Source of the DNA: Neocallimastix lanati (nom. inval.)
Taxonomy: Eukaryota; Neocallimastigomycota; Neocallimastigomycetes; Neocallimastigales; Neocallimastigaceae
Assembly (NCBI GenBank): GCA_016946835.1
Contig: JACVTC010000135.1
Coordinates: 1 to 64,000 of the forward strand
Direction of reading: 5' to 3'
DNA: 64,000 nucleotides
Part shown: positions 11,100 to 22,268 of the stretch, one piece after another
How the letters are laid out: every line of letters begins with the position of its first letter
How positions within the stretch are numbered: the first letter of the stretch is position 1
Program-made: the position numbers and the translations under genes
The notes under the pieces: generated by a model
The model's database searches: none
Seen by the model: the letters and a program-made list of their open reading frames with translations, nothing else
What the model was told of the DNA's origin: nothing

Positions 11100-11182
11100 C
11101 TTATTAATTATTAAAATTTTCTCAAATTATTATTTTCATATTATTTTATCTCTTCAGGTCCTGCATAGCTCGCCAAATTTTA
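10302..11182 (-). other. Long 5' leader and primer-binding site of element II
   Basis: About 880 bp between the 5' LTR and gag, without an ORF. At 11158-11175 the plus strand reads TCCTGCATAGCTCGCCA, so the minus strand begins TGGCGAGCTATGCAGGA, a PBS complementary to a tRNA ending in GCCA; the CCTGC T-stem and G discriminator resemble tRNA-Ser, but this is a guess. A 7-nt spacer precedes the LTR. Two long T runs (about 10968-10988 and 11063-11095) and ATGGATGAATGA repeats fill much of the rest. Confidence 0.6.
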
Positions 11183-12028
11183 TGGTACAAGATCTGAAGA
11201 TTTTATTAATAAAATAATATATTCTAATAATAAGGAAAAATTTAAAATATTATTCTCTAATTCTAAACCTAAATTAATTAATAAACTACTCTAATTTTAG
11301 TCTAAACTATCCTAATCTAAAAGAATCTAAACTAAGTTAAAATAACTTAAACTAATATCTTAATCTAAACTATTCTAATCTAAACTAAACAATTTCTCTA
11401 AATCTATTACTATTTCTATAAAATGTTTAATACAACTAATCTATTACTAAACTAATTTTATACTATACTTATCTTAATATTATACACTAAACACAAAAAC
11501 TATTAATTAAACACTTTTAAAACATTAAATTTAGAAAAAACTATTTAATAAATTTTAATTTATTTTAAACTATTTAATTTATTATTTAACTTTTAGAAAA
11601 TATTAAAAAAATAATATAATAATAAAGTCGTAAGAAAAAAAGAGAGAGAACAAAAGTATTGTGTTACTTTGTTCTTTTTTATACTAATAAAATATTTATT
11701 TGATTGGATTAAAAATAAAAATAAAAAAAATTAATAATAAAAATTTAATAATAAAAATTTAATAATAAAAATATAATAATAAAAATATAATAAACTTAAA
11801 TTTTCTAAATTATTAAAATATTATATAAAAATTTTACAATATTAAATAATATAATTAATACATGATTTTTTAATACATCTAATTATTTTTATTTAACTTT
11901 ATAATATTCTATAACTAATATTTTAATATTCAAATTTTTATTATTTATTTATAATTGTTAATGATATTTTTTACTTTAATATTTTCTTTAAATAGTTTAA
12001 TTTTTCTTTATTTAATTGTACCGTAACA
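11183..12028 (-). repeat. 5' LTR of element II (846 bp)
   Basis: Pair of the LTR at 4543-5389, with the same TGGTACAAG/GTAACA ends. It carries the element's pol II promoter by position, pointing away from the tRNA gene. Its outer end is followed by aatt (TSD) and the tRNA starts 15 bases after the LTR's last base. Some substitutions are shared with the solo copy at 26791 rather than with the partner LTR. Confidence 0.92.
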
Positions 12029-12042
12029 AATTTTCAACTGAA

Positions 12043-12114
12043 AGCAGCGTAGCGCAGTGGAAGCGTGGTGGGCTCATAACCCACAGGTCGTATGATCGAA
12101 ACATACCGCTGCTA
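12043..12114 (+). tRNA. Initiator tRNA-Met (CAT)
   Basis: 72 nt. Acceptor AGCAGCG/CGCTGCT with A1-U72, anticodon stem GTGGG/CCCAC with loop CTCATAA (anticodon CAT), T-stem GTATG/CATAC with loop ATCGAAA. A1-U72, three G-C pairs in the anticodon stem and A instead of T at the first T-loop position are marks of eukaryotic initiator tRNA. No intron; no encoded CCA. A T5 run at 12125-12129 is the likely pol III terminator. Element II ends 14 nt upstream. Confidence 0.95.
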
Positions 12115-12211
12115 TTAAATAAACTTTTTATTTAATTAAGTTTTTTATTTTTTTAATTTTAGCTTGATTTTTTTGTATTTCTTTAGGAATTTTTTTTTTT
12201 TATTTTTTTAA

Positions 12212-12281
<70 letters not shown>

Positions 12282-12418
12282 TATAACTATTATTATTATT
12301 ATTTTTATTATTATTATTATTATTATTAAAGAATAAAATTTTTATTACTATTTATATATATAAGAAAAAAAAATAATAATACTAAATTCTATACATAGAA
12401 AACAAGTCATTCATGAAA
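12115..12418. repeat. T-rich tract with (TTA)n microsatellite
   Basis: Downstream of the tRNA: T runs, then a TTA/ATT trinucleotide array at about 12213-12330. No ORF or other feature seen. Confidence 0.85.
12125..12129 (+). terminator. Pol III terminator of tRNA-iMet copy 1
   Basis: First run of five T after the tRNA, 11 nt past its 3' end; more T runs follow. Confidence 0.6.
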
Positions 12419-13506
12419 TGATACGGACTGGGGTTGAAACACTAAGATATTCAAAACAAAAAATAAATATTAACACATAATGATAAAAATAAATTTGGAA
12501 ACAAAAAAAAAATTAATTTTTAAAATATTCTTTATTTAAATTTCAAATTAAAATTATTTCTTCCCCCTATTAAAAAGGAAGAAATTCATTCTTCTTTTTA
12601 TACTTTTATTTTTAATACATTTTGTTTATCTTTATTATATTCTTTAAAAAAAAACTATTCTAACTATTTTATTTTTAACTTTTAACTATTATTTAAATTA
12701 TTTATAATATTTATAATATTATTTATATTGTTAAAAAAAATAACATTTATTAAATTAAACTATAAAAATTAAATTTGGAGGTTGTATCACGAAGGGCGTT
12801 CCCGGCGGTAGCTTCTTCTTGGTATTGTCTTTAGAGAAAAAATTATACAGAATTAATGTTTTCTGTATTTTGTCCATTTTTGTTATTGGAGAATTTCTGT
12901 ATTTTGGTTCATTTTATTTTAATAAGGATTTAATTTAGTTTTGATTTTTGTTTTATTCATAGTTTATTTCAAAAGTTTAGAAAATATTATACAGAAACTT
13001 ATAATTCTGTATTTTATATCTAATATTTGTTGAAATAGCTTTTATTATACTTAACATAAAATAAGATTTAATAATGATTTAAATTATATTTAATTTTTAA
13101 TAAGAATATTTAGTATTAATTTTTATTATATTTGATATTAATAAAAGAATTAATAAGAATATTTAATAATAATTTTTATTAGATTTGATATTAATAAAAG
13201 ATTTTAATAAGAATATTTAATAATAATTTTTATTATATTTAATATTAATTAAAGAAATTTATAAGAATATTTAATAATAATTTTTATTATATTTGATATT
13301 AATAAAAGATTTTAATAAGAATATTTAATAATAATTTTTATTATATTTAATATTAATAAAAGAAATTAATAGGAGTATTTAATAATTTTTATTATATTTA
13401 ATATTAATAAAAGATTTTAATAATAAGATTTAATAATAATTTTTATTTTATTATTATTAAGAGTATTAAATAGGAAATACAAGGTATTTAGTGACACCTC
13501 GTATCA
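12419..13506. repeat. Solo LTR, family F3, copy 1 (1088 bp)
   Basis: Starts TGATACGGACTGGGGTTG, ends GTGACACCTCGTATCA (TGATACGG-type inverted ends). Flanked by tgaaa on both sides once the F5 LTR inserted in the right copy of the duplication is removed. Related copies are at 23128-24899 and 24904-26786. The middle holds about six units of a roughly 55-bp A+T repeat (TTTAATAATAATTTTTATTATATTTGATATTAATAAAAGAT type). A conserved GC-richer spot near 12785 (GAAGGGCGTTCCCGGCGGTAG) is shared by all copies. No matching coding region is present, so solo LTR is inferred. Confidence 0.75.
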
Positions 13507-13510
13507 TGAA

Positions 13511-14214
13511 TGTAATAATCTAGTTAAATAATTTTATTCTGACTAAATTATTTATTAATATTTTATTAATTAAAATACTTAATACCAAAATATGAATGAA
13601 TTAAAAATAAAAAATAAACTTAGCTTTTGAGTTTATTATTATAAACATATTACTAATTATATACACGAGATTTTCAAAAATAAGATTAGTTTTATTTTGT
13701 TTTTAATTATTATTAGTATTATTATTATTATTATTTATATATAACTAGTACATATAGTATAATAATAATAACTCTAAATTTCCAAAAATTAAGCAATTCA
13801 GAGTCCTTTTATACTTTATTAAATTAAATTTTAATAATAAATATAGTTAAATATAAAATTGGAACAAATGATTATTCAGGAAAAGATTAGTAGAAAAACC
13901 TGAATAACTTCGGTTAATATCTATTAACCAAAGTATTAATTAAGAAAAACCGATGATAAATTGGAAAAAACTTAACCGATTTCCTAAATTAAATTAAAAA
14001 TTATTTAAAAATTATAAAATAATAAATTAAAAATAAATTTAAATTAAATTACAACATTAAAAATAAAATGTACAATAACAAAATACATATTTTTTAATTT
14101 ACAAATAAATATAAATTATTTAATTTAATAATTATTAATTATTTTAAATATGCTTTAATTTAATTAAATAAGAAAAATAGATTAAATTTGTAAATTAAAT
14201 CTATGTTTCTTACA
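13511..14214. repeat. Solo LTR, family F5, copy 1 (704 bp)
   Basis: Starts TGTAATAATC and ends GTTTCTTACA, with perfect 5-bp duplication atgaa at 13506-13510 and 14215-14219. It sits in the target duplication of the F3 LTR to its left. The central AAAGATTAGTAGAAAAACCT segment (about 13882-13901) is shared with the copy at 22269-23121; the rest is diverged. Confidence 0.7.
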
Positions 14215-14221
14215 ATGAAAT

Positions 14222-14744
14222 TGATACGCAACTTATAAAAAAAAGTCACTTTAGGGTCGGAACAAAGAAGTTTTCTTAATATAAAATAATATATTCTAAT
14301 AATAAGAATTAAATAACCCCAAATAAAAAAATAATTTAAACAAAGATAATAATATTATTTAATATTTTAGTATTTTATTATTTTCTCTGCTTTTATATAT
14401 CAAATTAATAATTTTATATATTTATCTTTAAAATTTATTTTCTATATTTATTATTTAATATAAAATTTCTCTCTCTGTTTTCTAATCTTAATTGTAAAGT
14501 CTAAATCTCTTATTTTAACTATTGAGTATTTCTTTTTCTCTAAGAATTCCCTTTTCTAATTATTTAATAATTGATCTTTTTATACTAAGTTTTCTCAATT
14601 CCTATTGGTAGTTAATTATTATTTAATTATATTATTTAATTATATTAAAAATATTTAATATACTTTATCACTAATTCACATATTAATATTGTTATTTTCT
14701 ATTTTTTTACAATTATCTTCTATTATTTTATGAGTAACGTATCA
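14222..14744 (-). repeat. Solo LTR, family F7, Ty3-like (523 bp)
   Basis: Starts TGATACGCAACTTAT, ends GAGTAACGTATCA, flanked by aaat on both sides (14218-14221, 14745-14748). A stretch near 14285 (AAATAATATATTCTAATAATAAG) resembles the left end of the element II LTR, hence the Ty3-like label and strand. Single copy in the window. Confidence 0.6.
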
Positions 14745-14825
14745 AAATTGTTAAGGTTCAGAGAGAGGGAAAAATAAAAATAAGTATTAATATAAACAAT
14801 AAAAAAAATAAATAAACAAGAAAAA

Positions 14826-15073
14826 TTTTAAATCCAAAAAGACACACGAAATATTAAAGAGATATATTAGTATGTTTTTATTATATGTTTTACTATATTT
14901 TTTATTAAAAAGAAAAAATGTTCAAGGAAGTGAATTGTCAATTATAATAATACAATTATTTATACACTTTAACTCATTATATTAATATTTATTTATATAA
15001 AACTATTGGTTAAATATTTAATTTATAACATAAACCATTAATATACTATTTTAATAGTTTCTTACTTCTGACA
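14826..15073 (-). repeat. 3' LTR of copia element (248 bp)
   Basis: Minus strand starts TGTCAGAAGTAAG, ends GGATTTAAAA. Almost identical to 21052-21299. The purine tract AGGAGGAA lies just inside (15074-15081). Confidence 0.88.
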
Positions 15074-15124
15074 TTCCTCCTAAGTATAATATTAATAAAT
15101 TTTATACTTTTCAATATATACTAT

Positions 15125-17402
15125 TTATACTTCTATATCATTTATGTCATTAATATTTGTTAGTATGGAATTTCTAAAGTTATCCATTTGACCATTACTC
15201 AAGTATTTAGTGAATCCATCAGCTAGGTTATATTGTGACTTTATAGACTTTAATTTAATTTTATTATTTCTAATCAATTCTCTAATATAGTGAACTCTTA
15301 TATCCATATGTTTAGTTTTTGGATTAATTGATTGATTTTTTGCGTTGAAAATCGCAGCTTTATTGTCTATATTAATCTCAATATTTTTCATATTTAAACC
15401 AAATTCATTTAGTAAATTTAGATACCAGATACAGTGTTTGCTACATTTGCTAAGACTGTAGTATTCGGACTCAGCTGTAGAAGTAGAAACACACTGCTGG
15501 AGTTTTGAACACCAACTAGTCGGAGTATTTCCTATAGTTATTAGAAAACCTGTAGTGGATCTTCTTGTTTCCAAATCACCTGTATAATCGGCGTCAACGA
15601 AAGCTTTTATTCCTTGCTCTTTCGTAAAATTTAAACCATATTTTATTGTTCCTTTAAGGTATCTGAGTATTTTCAATACATTTTCCCAGTCTTCAAGATT
15701 AGGGTCCTTTGATCTTCTTGCAGCTTTTCCAACAGAGTATATGATATTTGGTCTTGTAGATATAGCTAAGTATAGTAGGTTCCCTATAGCACTTCTATAC
15801 TTGGTTTTGTCGATCTTGTTCTTTCTTAGTTCTTCATCTAGTATTGGTTTTGTATTCCTTGATGGCACAGAATTCTTCATTCCGAATTTTTCTAAGATTT
15901 CTTCTATATACCTAAATTGATTTAAAAAGTAACCACTTTTATGTTTAATAAATTTTATTCCAATTATGAAATTAACTTTACCTATGTCTTTTATTTTAAA
16001 TTTTTCTTTGATTAAGTTTTTCGTATTTTTAATTTCTTCTCTTTTCCCAGCTAATAATATATCATCTACATATACGGCCAATATGCTTGATATATTATTA
16101 TATTTGTTTTCCTTTAAGTAAAGACAAGGCTCACTAATGATTCTTCTGTATCCTATTTTCTTAATATATTTGTCTAGTTCGTCATTCCATTGTTTGCGGC
16201 TTAGTTTCAGTCCATAAATAGCTTTTCTTAATTTCCAATAATTTTTATTGTAGTCCTCATGTCCCTTTGGTGGTTTCATGTAAATTTCTTCTTTTAATGG
16301 TGCGTTGAGATATGCTGCGTTAATATCTATATGATGCATTTGGAAATTGTTTTGAACAGCTAATGCAGTGAAAATTCTAATTGAATCTGATTTTAATGTA
16401 GGAGAGAAAGTTTCATGGAAATCAATTCCTTCTTGTTGAGTATATCCCTTAGCTACTAATCTTGGTTTTCTTTTGATAATTTCACCTGCTGAATTTCTTT
16501 TAAATTTGAATATCAACCTAGAAGCAGTAATATTAGCACCTTCAGGGATTTTCTTGACTGATTCAAATACATGTAATGATTCCATATTTTGTAATTCTTC
16601 TTTAGTTGACTCCAACCATTCAGTTTTATCGAGTAAGTTTTTTATATCATCATAATTTAATGGTTCTCTTAATTTTTCATTGTATTTTTTCTTTTTATTA
16701 TCTTTCTTATCTATATTAATGTTATCTATTTTTCTTTTATTATCAATGCTGTTTTTTGTGTTATTTCTTTTGGTTTTTACATTTTTAATTACATTGTTAA
16801 TATTGATATGATCATGAGATGTTGAAATGGGAGTGATGTTTTTATCGTTAGTATTGCTGTCGTTAATATTATTGTTGTTGATATTATTATTATTATTGAT
16901 ATTATTGTTGTTATTGTTGTTGTTATTGTTGTTATTATTGTTATTATAATTATTATTGTTATTGTTGTTGTTATTAATATTATTATCGTTATTATTATTT
17001 TTGTTATTATTGTTAATTTTATTTTTATTATTATTTATTTTTGGATTTTTATAGTTATTTTTTGTATTTGATTTATGTATATGTGTTGTGTTTGGTAGAT
17101 CAGTGTTATTATGATAATTATTTGAAATGATGTTTGGACTGTAGCTATTGTTATCAAAGTAATTATTATTCCTCCTAATTTCATGATTTGGAATAAAATT
17201 TGATATATTTTGATTGCAGTGAGTGCAGTAGGAGTTGCCTGGGTTTGATTCGAAAAATTCTACGTTTCTTGAAAGAACAATTTTGTTATTTGTAATATCA
17301 AGAATTTTGTAACCTGTAGGATTATTTGAATAGCCAAGGAAGATACCTGGTGAAGCATTGTTATCAAATTTTGATCTGAAATTTTTAGGAATAAAGAAAA
17401 AA
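15125..17402 (-). pseudogene. pol: Copia pol, 3' part: reverse transcriptase and RNase H
   Basis: About 755 codons to the stop at 15125. First the C-terminal integrase region (FLGYSNNPTGYKI), then a long Asn-rich linker (about 17090-16850), the RT domain (RLIFKFKRNSAGEI, YVDDILLAG near 16070) and RNase H (AFVDADYTGDLETRRSTTG, TSTAESEYYSL near 15490). It is separated from the upstream frame by a 1-nt shift in an A/T run at 17397-17402; an ATG at 17410 in this frame is not a natural start. The RT part itself is open and keeps its catalytic YVDD. Confidence 0.85.
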
Positions 17403-19642
17403 CTTTGCATCCAAAAACCCTAATATTAGAGTAGTCTATTTTAGTTTTATTTAAAATTTCATATGGTATTTTATTAAAGATTCCTTTGTGAGGAAGGCGG
17501 TTTCTAACATAATTTGCGGTATCAACTGCGTCTTCCCAAAATTGGTGACTTAGTTTGGCGTCATTGAGAAGTGTTTTAGCTGCATTGATTAAGGTTCCGT
17601 TGAAACGTTCCGCTTTTCAGTTTTGTTTGGGGTTATATGGTATAGTTAGTTGATGTTGGATACCATACTGAAAGCAGAATTCTTTAAATTTTATATTGAC
17701 AAATTCAGTTCCGTTGTCTGAACGCATATACTTAATCCTAATGTTGTATTTATTTTTGATATAACGGAACCAATTGTAAAATGCAGAATATGTATCGCTT
17801 TTACTTTTAAGGAAGAGTACCCAGCCATATCTGGAGAAGTCATCTAATATAGTAAAGAAATATTTATTGCAATAAATAGAATCTGGTAATGGTCCCACTA
17901 AGTCCATGTGAATGAGTTCGAATATATGTTGTGATTTATGTTCGGTTTTGGGGTAAGGTTTGTTTTTAATTTTCGATTGAATACATAATGGACATTTTAG
18001 TGGTACATTAGTGTTTAATTTGTGTTTGATCATTTTAATGTCAAAATGTGCTAAACGTCTATGCCATAAATTTAGTTTATCTTGAGTTTTCATATTTGTA
18101 TAATTAATTTCATTGTTAGTATTGATTTTTTCTATATCCTTTAGTTGTAATGGATGTGTAGACAAAAAGAGTTTAAATGTGTTATTCGAATGAGATAATA
18201 TATTTATGATTTTATTTTGATGATTGTCATAGATGGTTGCACATGGTTTGTTATGATGACTATTGAAAATTATTTTGTAATTTTGTTGGTTTAACTTTCC
18301 TACCGATAAAAGATTTTTATCAATAAGTGATGAGTAATATACATCATTGATGATTATTTCTTGATCATTAATGTAACCTTTAAATGTACCAATGTATTTT
18401 GTAGTTAATATTTCATTATTTGCAAAATAAATTTTTTCATTGCATGTTTTTATATTTATCAATTTATCTTTTCTGTTAGTAATATTTATTGAAGCGCCAG
18501 AGTCTAAAATCCAACATATTAATTCTTTATTGTTTACTGGAGTTTGATATTTTCCTTTGTGTATGTAGTTAATGCTTATAGTTTCATTATCATTGTAGTC
18601 TTTAGTGAAAGAATCTGAATATACTGAATTATAATTATCCTTTTGCATAAAGTTAGTGTAATTTCTCTTTTCATGAAATTGTCTTCTTTGATTATTGTTT
18701 TTAATATTTTTTCTTTTTCTAAACTTGAGTTTTCTATCTGATAATCTTTTTTTGCATTCATAAAAATAGTGTCCTTTTTTATGACAATAGTTACATCTTC
18801 CATTTCTTCTGGTTGTTGTTCTTTGGGCATTTTTCTTCATTTTTGGTTTTTTGTTTTTATAATTAGTATTTTCATTTTCAATTGAAAATATCTTTTTGGT
18901 GTTATCAATTTTAATATTATTTGTTTCAATATTATTTGAAATTATTATTTCTGGAACTACACGCTTAACATAGGATGTACATTCTTCCCAATTATTTATG
19001 TATTGGAAAACATTAATATATCTTAAGTTTTCCGGTAAGGTCCTATTTAGTATACCGACTTTAGTACTGCAATTCATGTCACCATCTATTTTTTCTAGAT
19101 CATCAATTATATTTTGTAATTCTGACATGAATATATTAATATCCTTTTCTTCATCGTATTTCAGTTCATCTAGTTTTTTCTTGAGTTCCATTTTTCTTGT
19201 TTGTTGGTTCTTAGTAAAAGAGGATTTAAGAAAATTCCATATTTTTGTAGGCGGTGTTTGCTTTTCCTTCAATTAACTTTTGAGTAATTTCACTCAAACT
19301 GTTCATAATGATCCATTGGGCAATTATATCATTGTTTATGTCATTCTCTTTCACGTTCAAGTCATACACCAAGGAATCATCAAACTGATCTTCGGTATAT
19401 TTTTCGATATTCTCCTTGATATCCCTTTTTCTTAATTTTCAAACTTTTTCTTTAGTTATGTATGTTAATAAATCATTAATACTTAAAAGATTGATCATAT
19501 TACGTTTCCATCCTCTGTAGTTTTCAGTAGTTAATTCGGTCACTCTGTTGAAGTTCTCTGTATAGCTGAAGTTAACTAATCTTCTTGCGTTGTTCGATTC
19601 TTCAAAGTTGATCAATTGTGATCTTCCTCTTCTTCCAGTCAT
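17403..19642 (-). pseudogene. gag-pol: Copia gag, protease and integrase, 5' part, broken
   Basis: Starts at ATG 19642 (MTGRRGRSQ). Gag N-terminus runs 67 codons to TGA (19441-19439); the same frame continues in Gag-like sequence, then shifts frame near 19258. The next open stretch (to 17617) carries KIWNFLKSS and other UBN2-type Gag motifs, a CCHC knuckle CNYCHKKGHYFYEC (near 18790), protease WILDSGASINI (near 18520), the pre-integrase LWHRRLAHF with CPLC, and integrase D residues in HMDLVGPLP and RSDNGTEF. A TGA at 17619-17617 then replaces a codon inside the conserved PxQNxxAERxN motif; the catalytic E follows directly after it (KAERFNG) and the frame remains open to 17403. Confidence 0.85.
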
Positions 19643-20851
19643 TTTGCTTAATAATATTTTAATTTAATAAAATAAGAGATTTTGTTTCAAGTAGTTTAAT
19701 TTAATAAAATAAGAGATTTTGTTTCAAGTAGTTTAATTTAATAAAATAAGAGATTTTGTTTCAAGTAGTTTAATTTAATAAAATAAGAGATTTTGTTTCA
19801 AGTACTTAATTAAATTTATTTGTTTTCACTTTATTAATTATTTTTCTAAAAAAATTAAAGTAAAGATACTTTATATATATAAACATTATAAATTTAATTT
19901 AATATATTATAAATTGTTATATTTATTAAATATAATTATTTCTGTTTTTGTTTGTAACGAATAAATATTTTTGTTTTGTCATCTGATGAGCTGATGAACA
20001 TTGTTATTATGTTTTGTTATTAATGTTAATATATTTTTAATTTAAAAAAAATTTCTTGAATTTATTTTATTTGTTAGTGTTAAATTACTGTATAATTGAA
20101 TGATAATTAATATTGACTTTTGATTGGTTTCTATAAGTAGAATCTAATTTCATTGAAGTGAAGTAGTTTAATATAATTTATTACGTACTTAAAAGATTGG
20201 TTTTATTGTTATATTGATTTAATGATATATATTAAAATAAATTAAATATTATCACCTGTTTGATCATTATTTTCAACATTTTATTAAAGTTGACTATAAA
20301 ATGAATATTATTATTTATATATTATATTTTCAACTTTTTATATCAGTTGACCATTATCAAATTAATTTAGTTTACTTTTGTATTATGTTTTCAACTTAAT
20401 ATTCATTTTTCAATTTTATCAAATTTTAATTCAATTATTTTCAACTTATTTCTTAGTTAACTATTATTAAATTAATGTTAGTTGATTATTGCGTTGATTT
20501 TTCAACTTAACATTCATTCTCTTAATTTATCAAATTTCATTACAGTTATTTTCAACTTTAATAATTTGGTTAGATGACTATTATACATCATTTTCATCTT
20601 AACCTATGTTGACTATTACTAAAAACATTTAATTATTTTTTTATTTTCAAAATACCTTTTAAGTGCCCTTTTTTTTTTTTTTTATTTCTATTTTATATTA
20701 TTTTGTTTCAATTTTATGAATTTATTTTTTAAATTGGTACACAATATTTTATTAATGTTTTAAAACGTACCTTTTCTTTTATTTTGTTTTATTTGTATTA
20801 TAATTTAATTTTTTTTATATTTGTGTTTAATTTTTAGAAATTATAATGTGT

Positions 20852-20887
<36 letters not shown>

Positions 20888-21051
20888 TATATTTTGTATT
20901 TAATAAATGTTAATGAAAATCGAAAAATTATGTTAGTAATAATGTTTTTTTTTTTAATTTCCTTATATATTTAATTAATATTTGTATAATGATTAAATTT
21001 CAATACTTAGCTTTGTATTTTACTCAACTAGATTAGTTGAGACTCTTAATC
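19643..21051 (-). other. Long leader of the copia element with tandem repeats
   Basis: 1.4 kb without ORF. Next to gag there are four copies of a 37-bp repeat (about 19655-19805, unit around AAGAGATTTTGTTTCAAGTA). At 20240-20600 TTTTCAACTT and GTTGACTATTA motifs alternate. Next to the LTR (21023-21051) a perfect 8-bp hairpin CTCAACTA-gat-TAGTTGAG is followed by GACTCTTAATC, see findings for a possible tRNA-Lys half primer. Confidence 0.6.
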
Positions 21052-21299
21052 TTTTAAATCCAAAAAGACACACGAAATATTAAAGAGATATATTAGTATG
21101 TTTTTATTATATGTTTTATTATATTTTTTATTAAAAAGAAAAAATGTTCAAGGAAGTGAATTGTCAATTATAATAATACAATTATTTATACACTTTAACT
21201 CATTATATTAATATTTATTTATATAAAACTATTGGTTAAATATTTAATTTATAACATAAACAATTAATATACTATTTTAATAGTTTCTTACTTCTGACA
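21052..21299 (-). repeat. 5' LTR of copia element (248 bp)
   Basis: Pair of 14826-15073 with about two substitutions. Ends in CTTCTGACA on the plus strand, followed by aaaaa. Confidence 0.88.
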
Positions 21300-22263
21300 A
21301 AAAATAATAAACAAAATAATTTTATAAATTTTTCTTTTATAAATCTTTTATTAATTTTTTTTATTTAAAAATTACAATGTTAAAAATTACATTTTTTAAA
21401 AATTATTATTTTATTTACTGTTATTTATACTTTTTCTTAAAATACTTAAAATAATAGAAATGGTAAAGCCATTTCTTTGTATAATAAAAATTAATTATTA
21501 CTAAATATTTTATATTATTTTTTTATTATTAATATAATTATTATTTAACTTATAATAAATAATACTTATATATTAATCTATTACTAATTATTTATTACTA
21601 ATCTACTTAATTATATATTTTAAAAGTCATTTTTTTTATTTTACAGAAGTTAATTCTGTGGTTTAGTAATATTTATTTAATATTAAAGTTTAATTTTACT
21701 AAGTTTAGAAAAATAATATTATTTAAATTGTTAATATAAAATATATAATCATTTCATCAAATATATAATATAATATTTATAATAAAACATATAATAATAA
21801 TATTACTATTTTCTTTTATGTTTAATTATTATTAGTAATCATTAATACAATTTTTTTAATTTGGAATTTTCCAAAGAAATAATTAATATTGATAAGTTTA
21901 ATATTAATAAAAGAAATATTGATAAGATTTTGATAAACAATAAAAAAAATTGATAATAAAAAGTAATATTGATAAGATTTTGATAAACTATAAAAAAAAT
22001 TGATAAAATAAACTATATAATATTGATAAGGATTTTAATAATAATAAAATATTGATAAGAATAATAAAGGTAGCATAGATAAGGAATTAATATTAAATAT
22101 ACGTTTTAAATAGTATAATTTAATTTTTACTAATTAGGAATATAGATTAATTTATTATAATATAGAAAGTTCCAAAAGAATAAAGAATCAAATAATTTGT
22201 TTAAGGGTTAAATGAATCATTTAGTATGAATGACAAAAAGAACATTATTTGGGCATTCTTTAT
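21300..22263. other. A+T-rich DNA without recognised gene
   Basis: No ORF of note. Contains short imperfect direct repeats of TTGATAAGATTTTGATAAAC type around 21885-22060. Nothing else recognised. Confidence 0.6.
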
Positions 22264-22268
22264 CAAAA

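Larger units (their letters stand above)
4543..12028 (-). mobile_element. Ty3/gypsy-like retrotransposon II, apparently intact (7486 bp)
   Basis: Complete element: LTRs at 4543-5389 and 11183-12028 differing at only a handful of sites; PBS next to the right LTR; gag; -1 frameshift site; pol with protease, RT, RNase H and integrase in Ty3 order; purine tract next to the left LTR. It is flanked by aatt on both sides (4539-4542, 12029-12032). No stop or frameshift is seen in gag or in the pol frame. Near-identical LTRs and open frames indicate a recent insertion. It ends 14 nt upstream of an initiator tRNA gene, in divergent orientation, and abuts element I on the other side. Confidence 0.92.
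14826..21299 (-). mobile_element. Ty1/copia-like retrotransposon, defective (6474 bp)
   Basis: Two 248-bp LTRs (14826-15073, 21052-21299) that differ at about two positions, flanked by aaaaa (weak evidence in A-rich DNA). Inside, on the minus strand: long leader, gag, protease, integrase, RT, RNase H - the copia order, with integrase before RT. A purine tract AGGAGGAA adjoins the 3' LTR. The coding region has two in-frame TGA codons (19441-19439, 17619-17617) and two frameshifts (near 19258 and 17400). The LTR 3' end (GGATTTAAAA on the minus strand) lacks the usual CA. Confidence 0.9.

Noticed and set aside
14745-14825. tRNA or other pol III gene beside the F7 LTR
   Set aside because: No cloverleaf, A box or B box could be seen.
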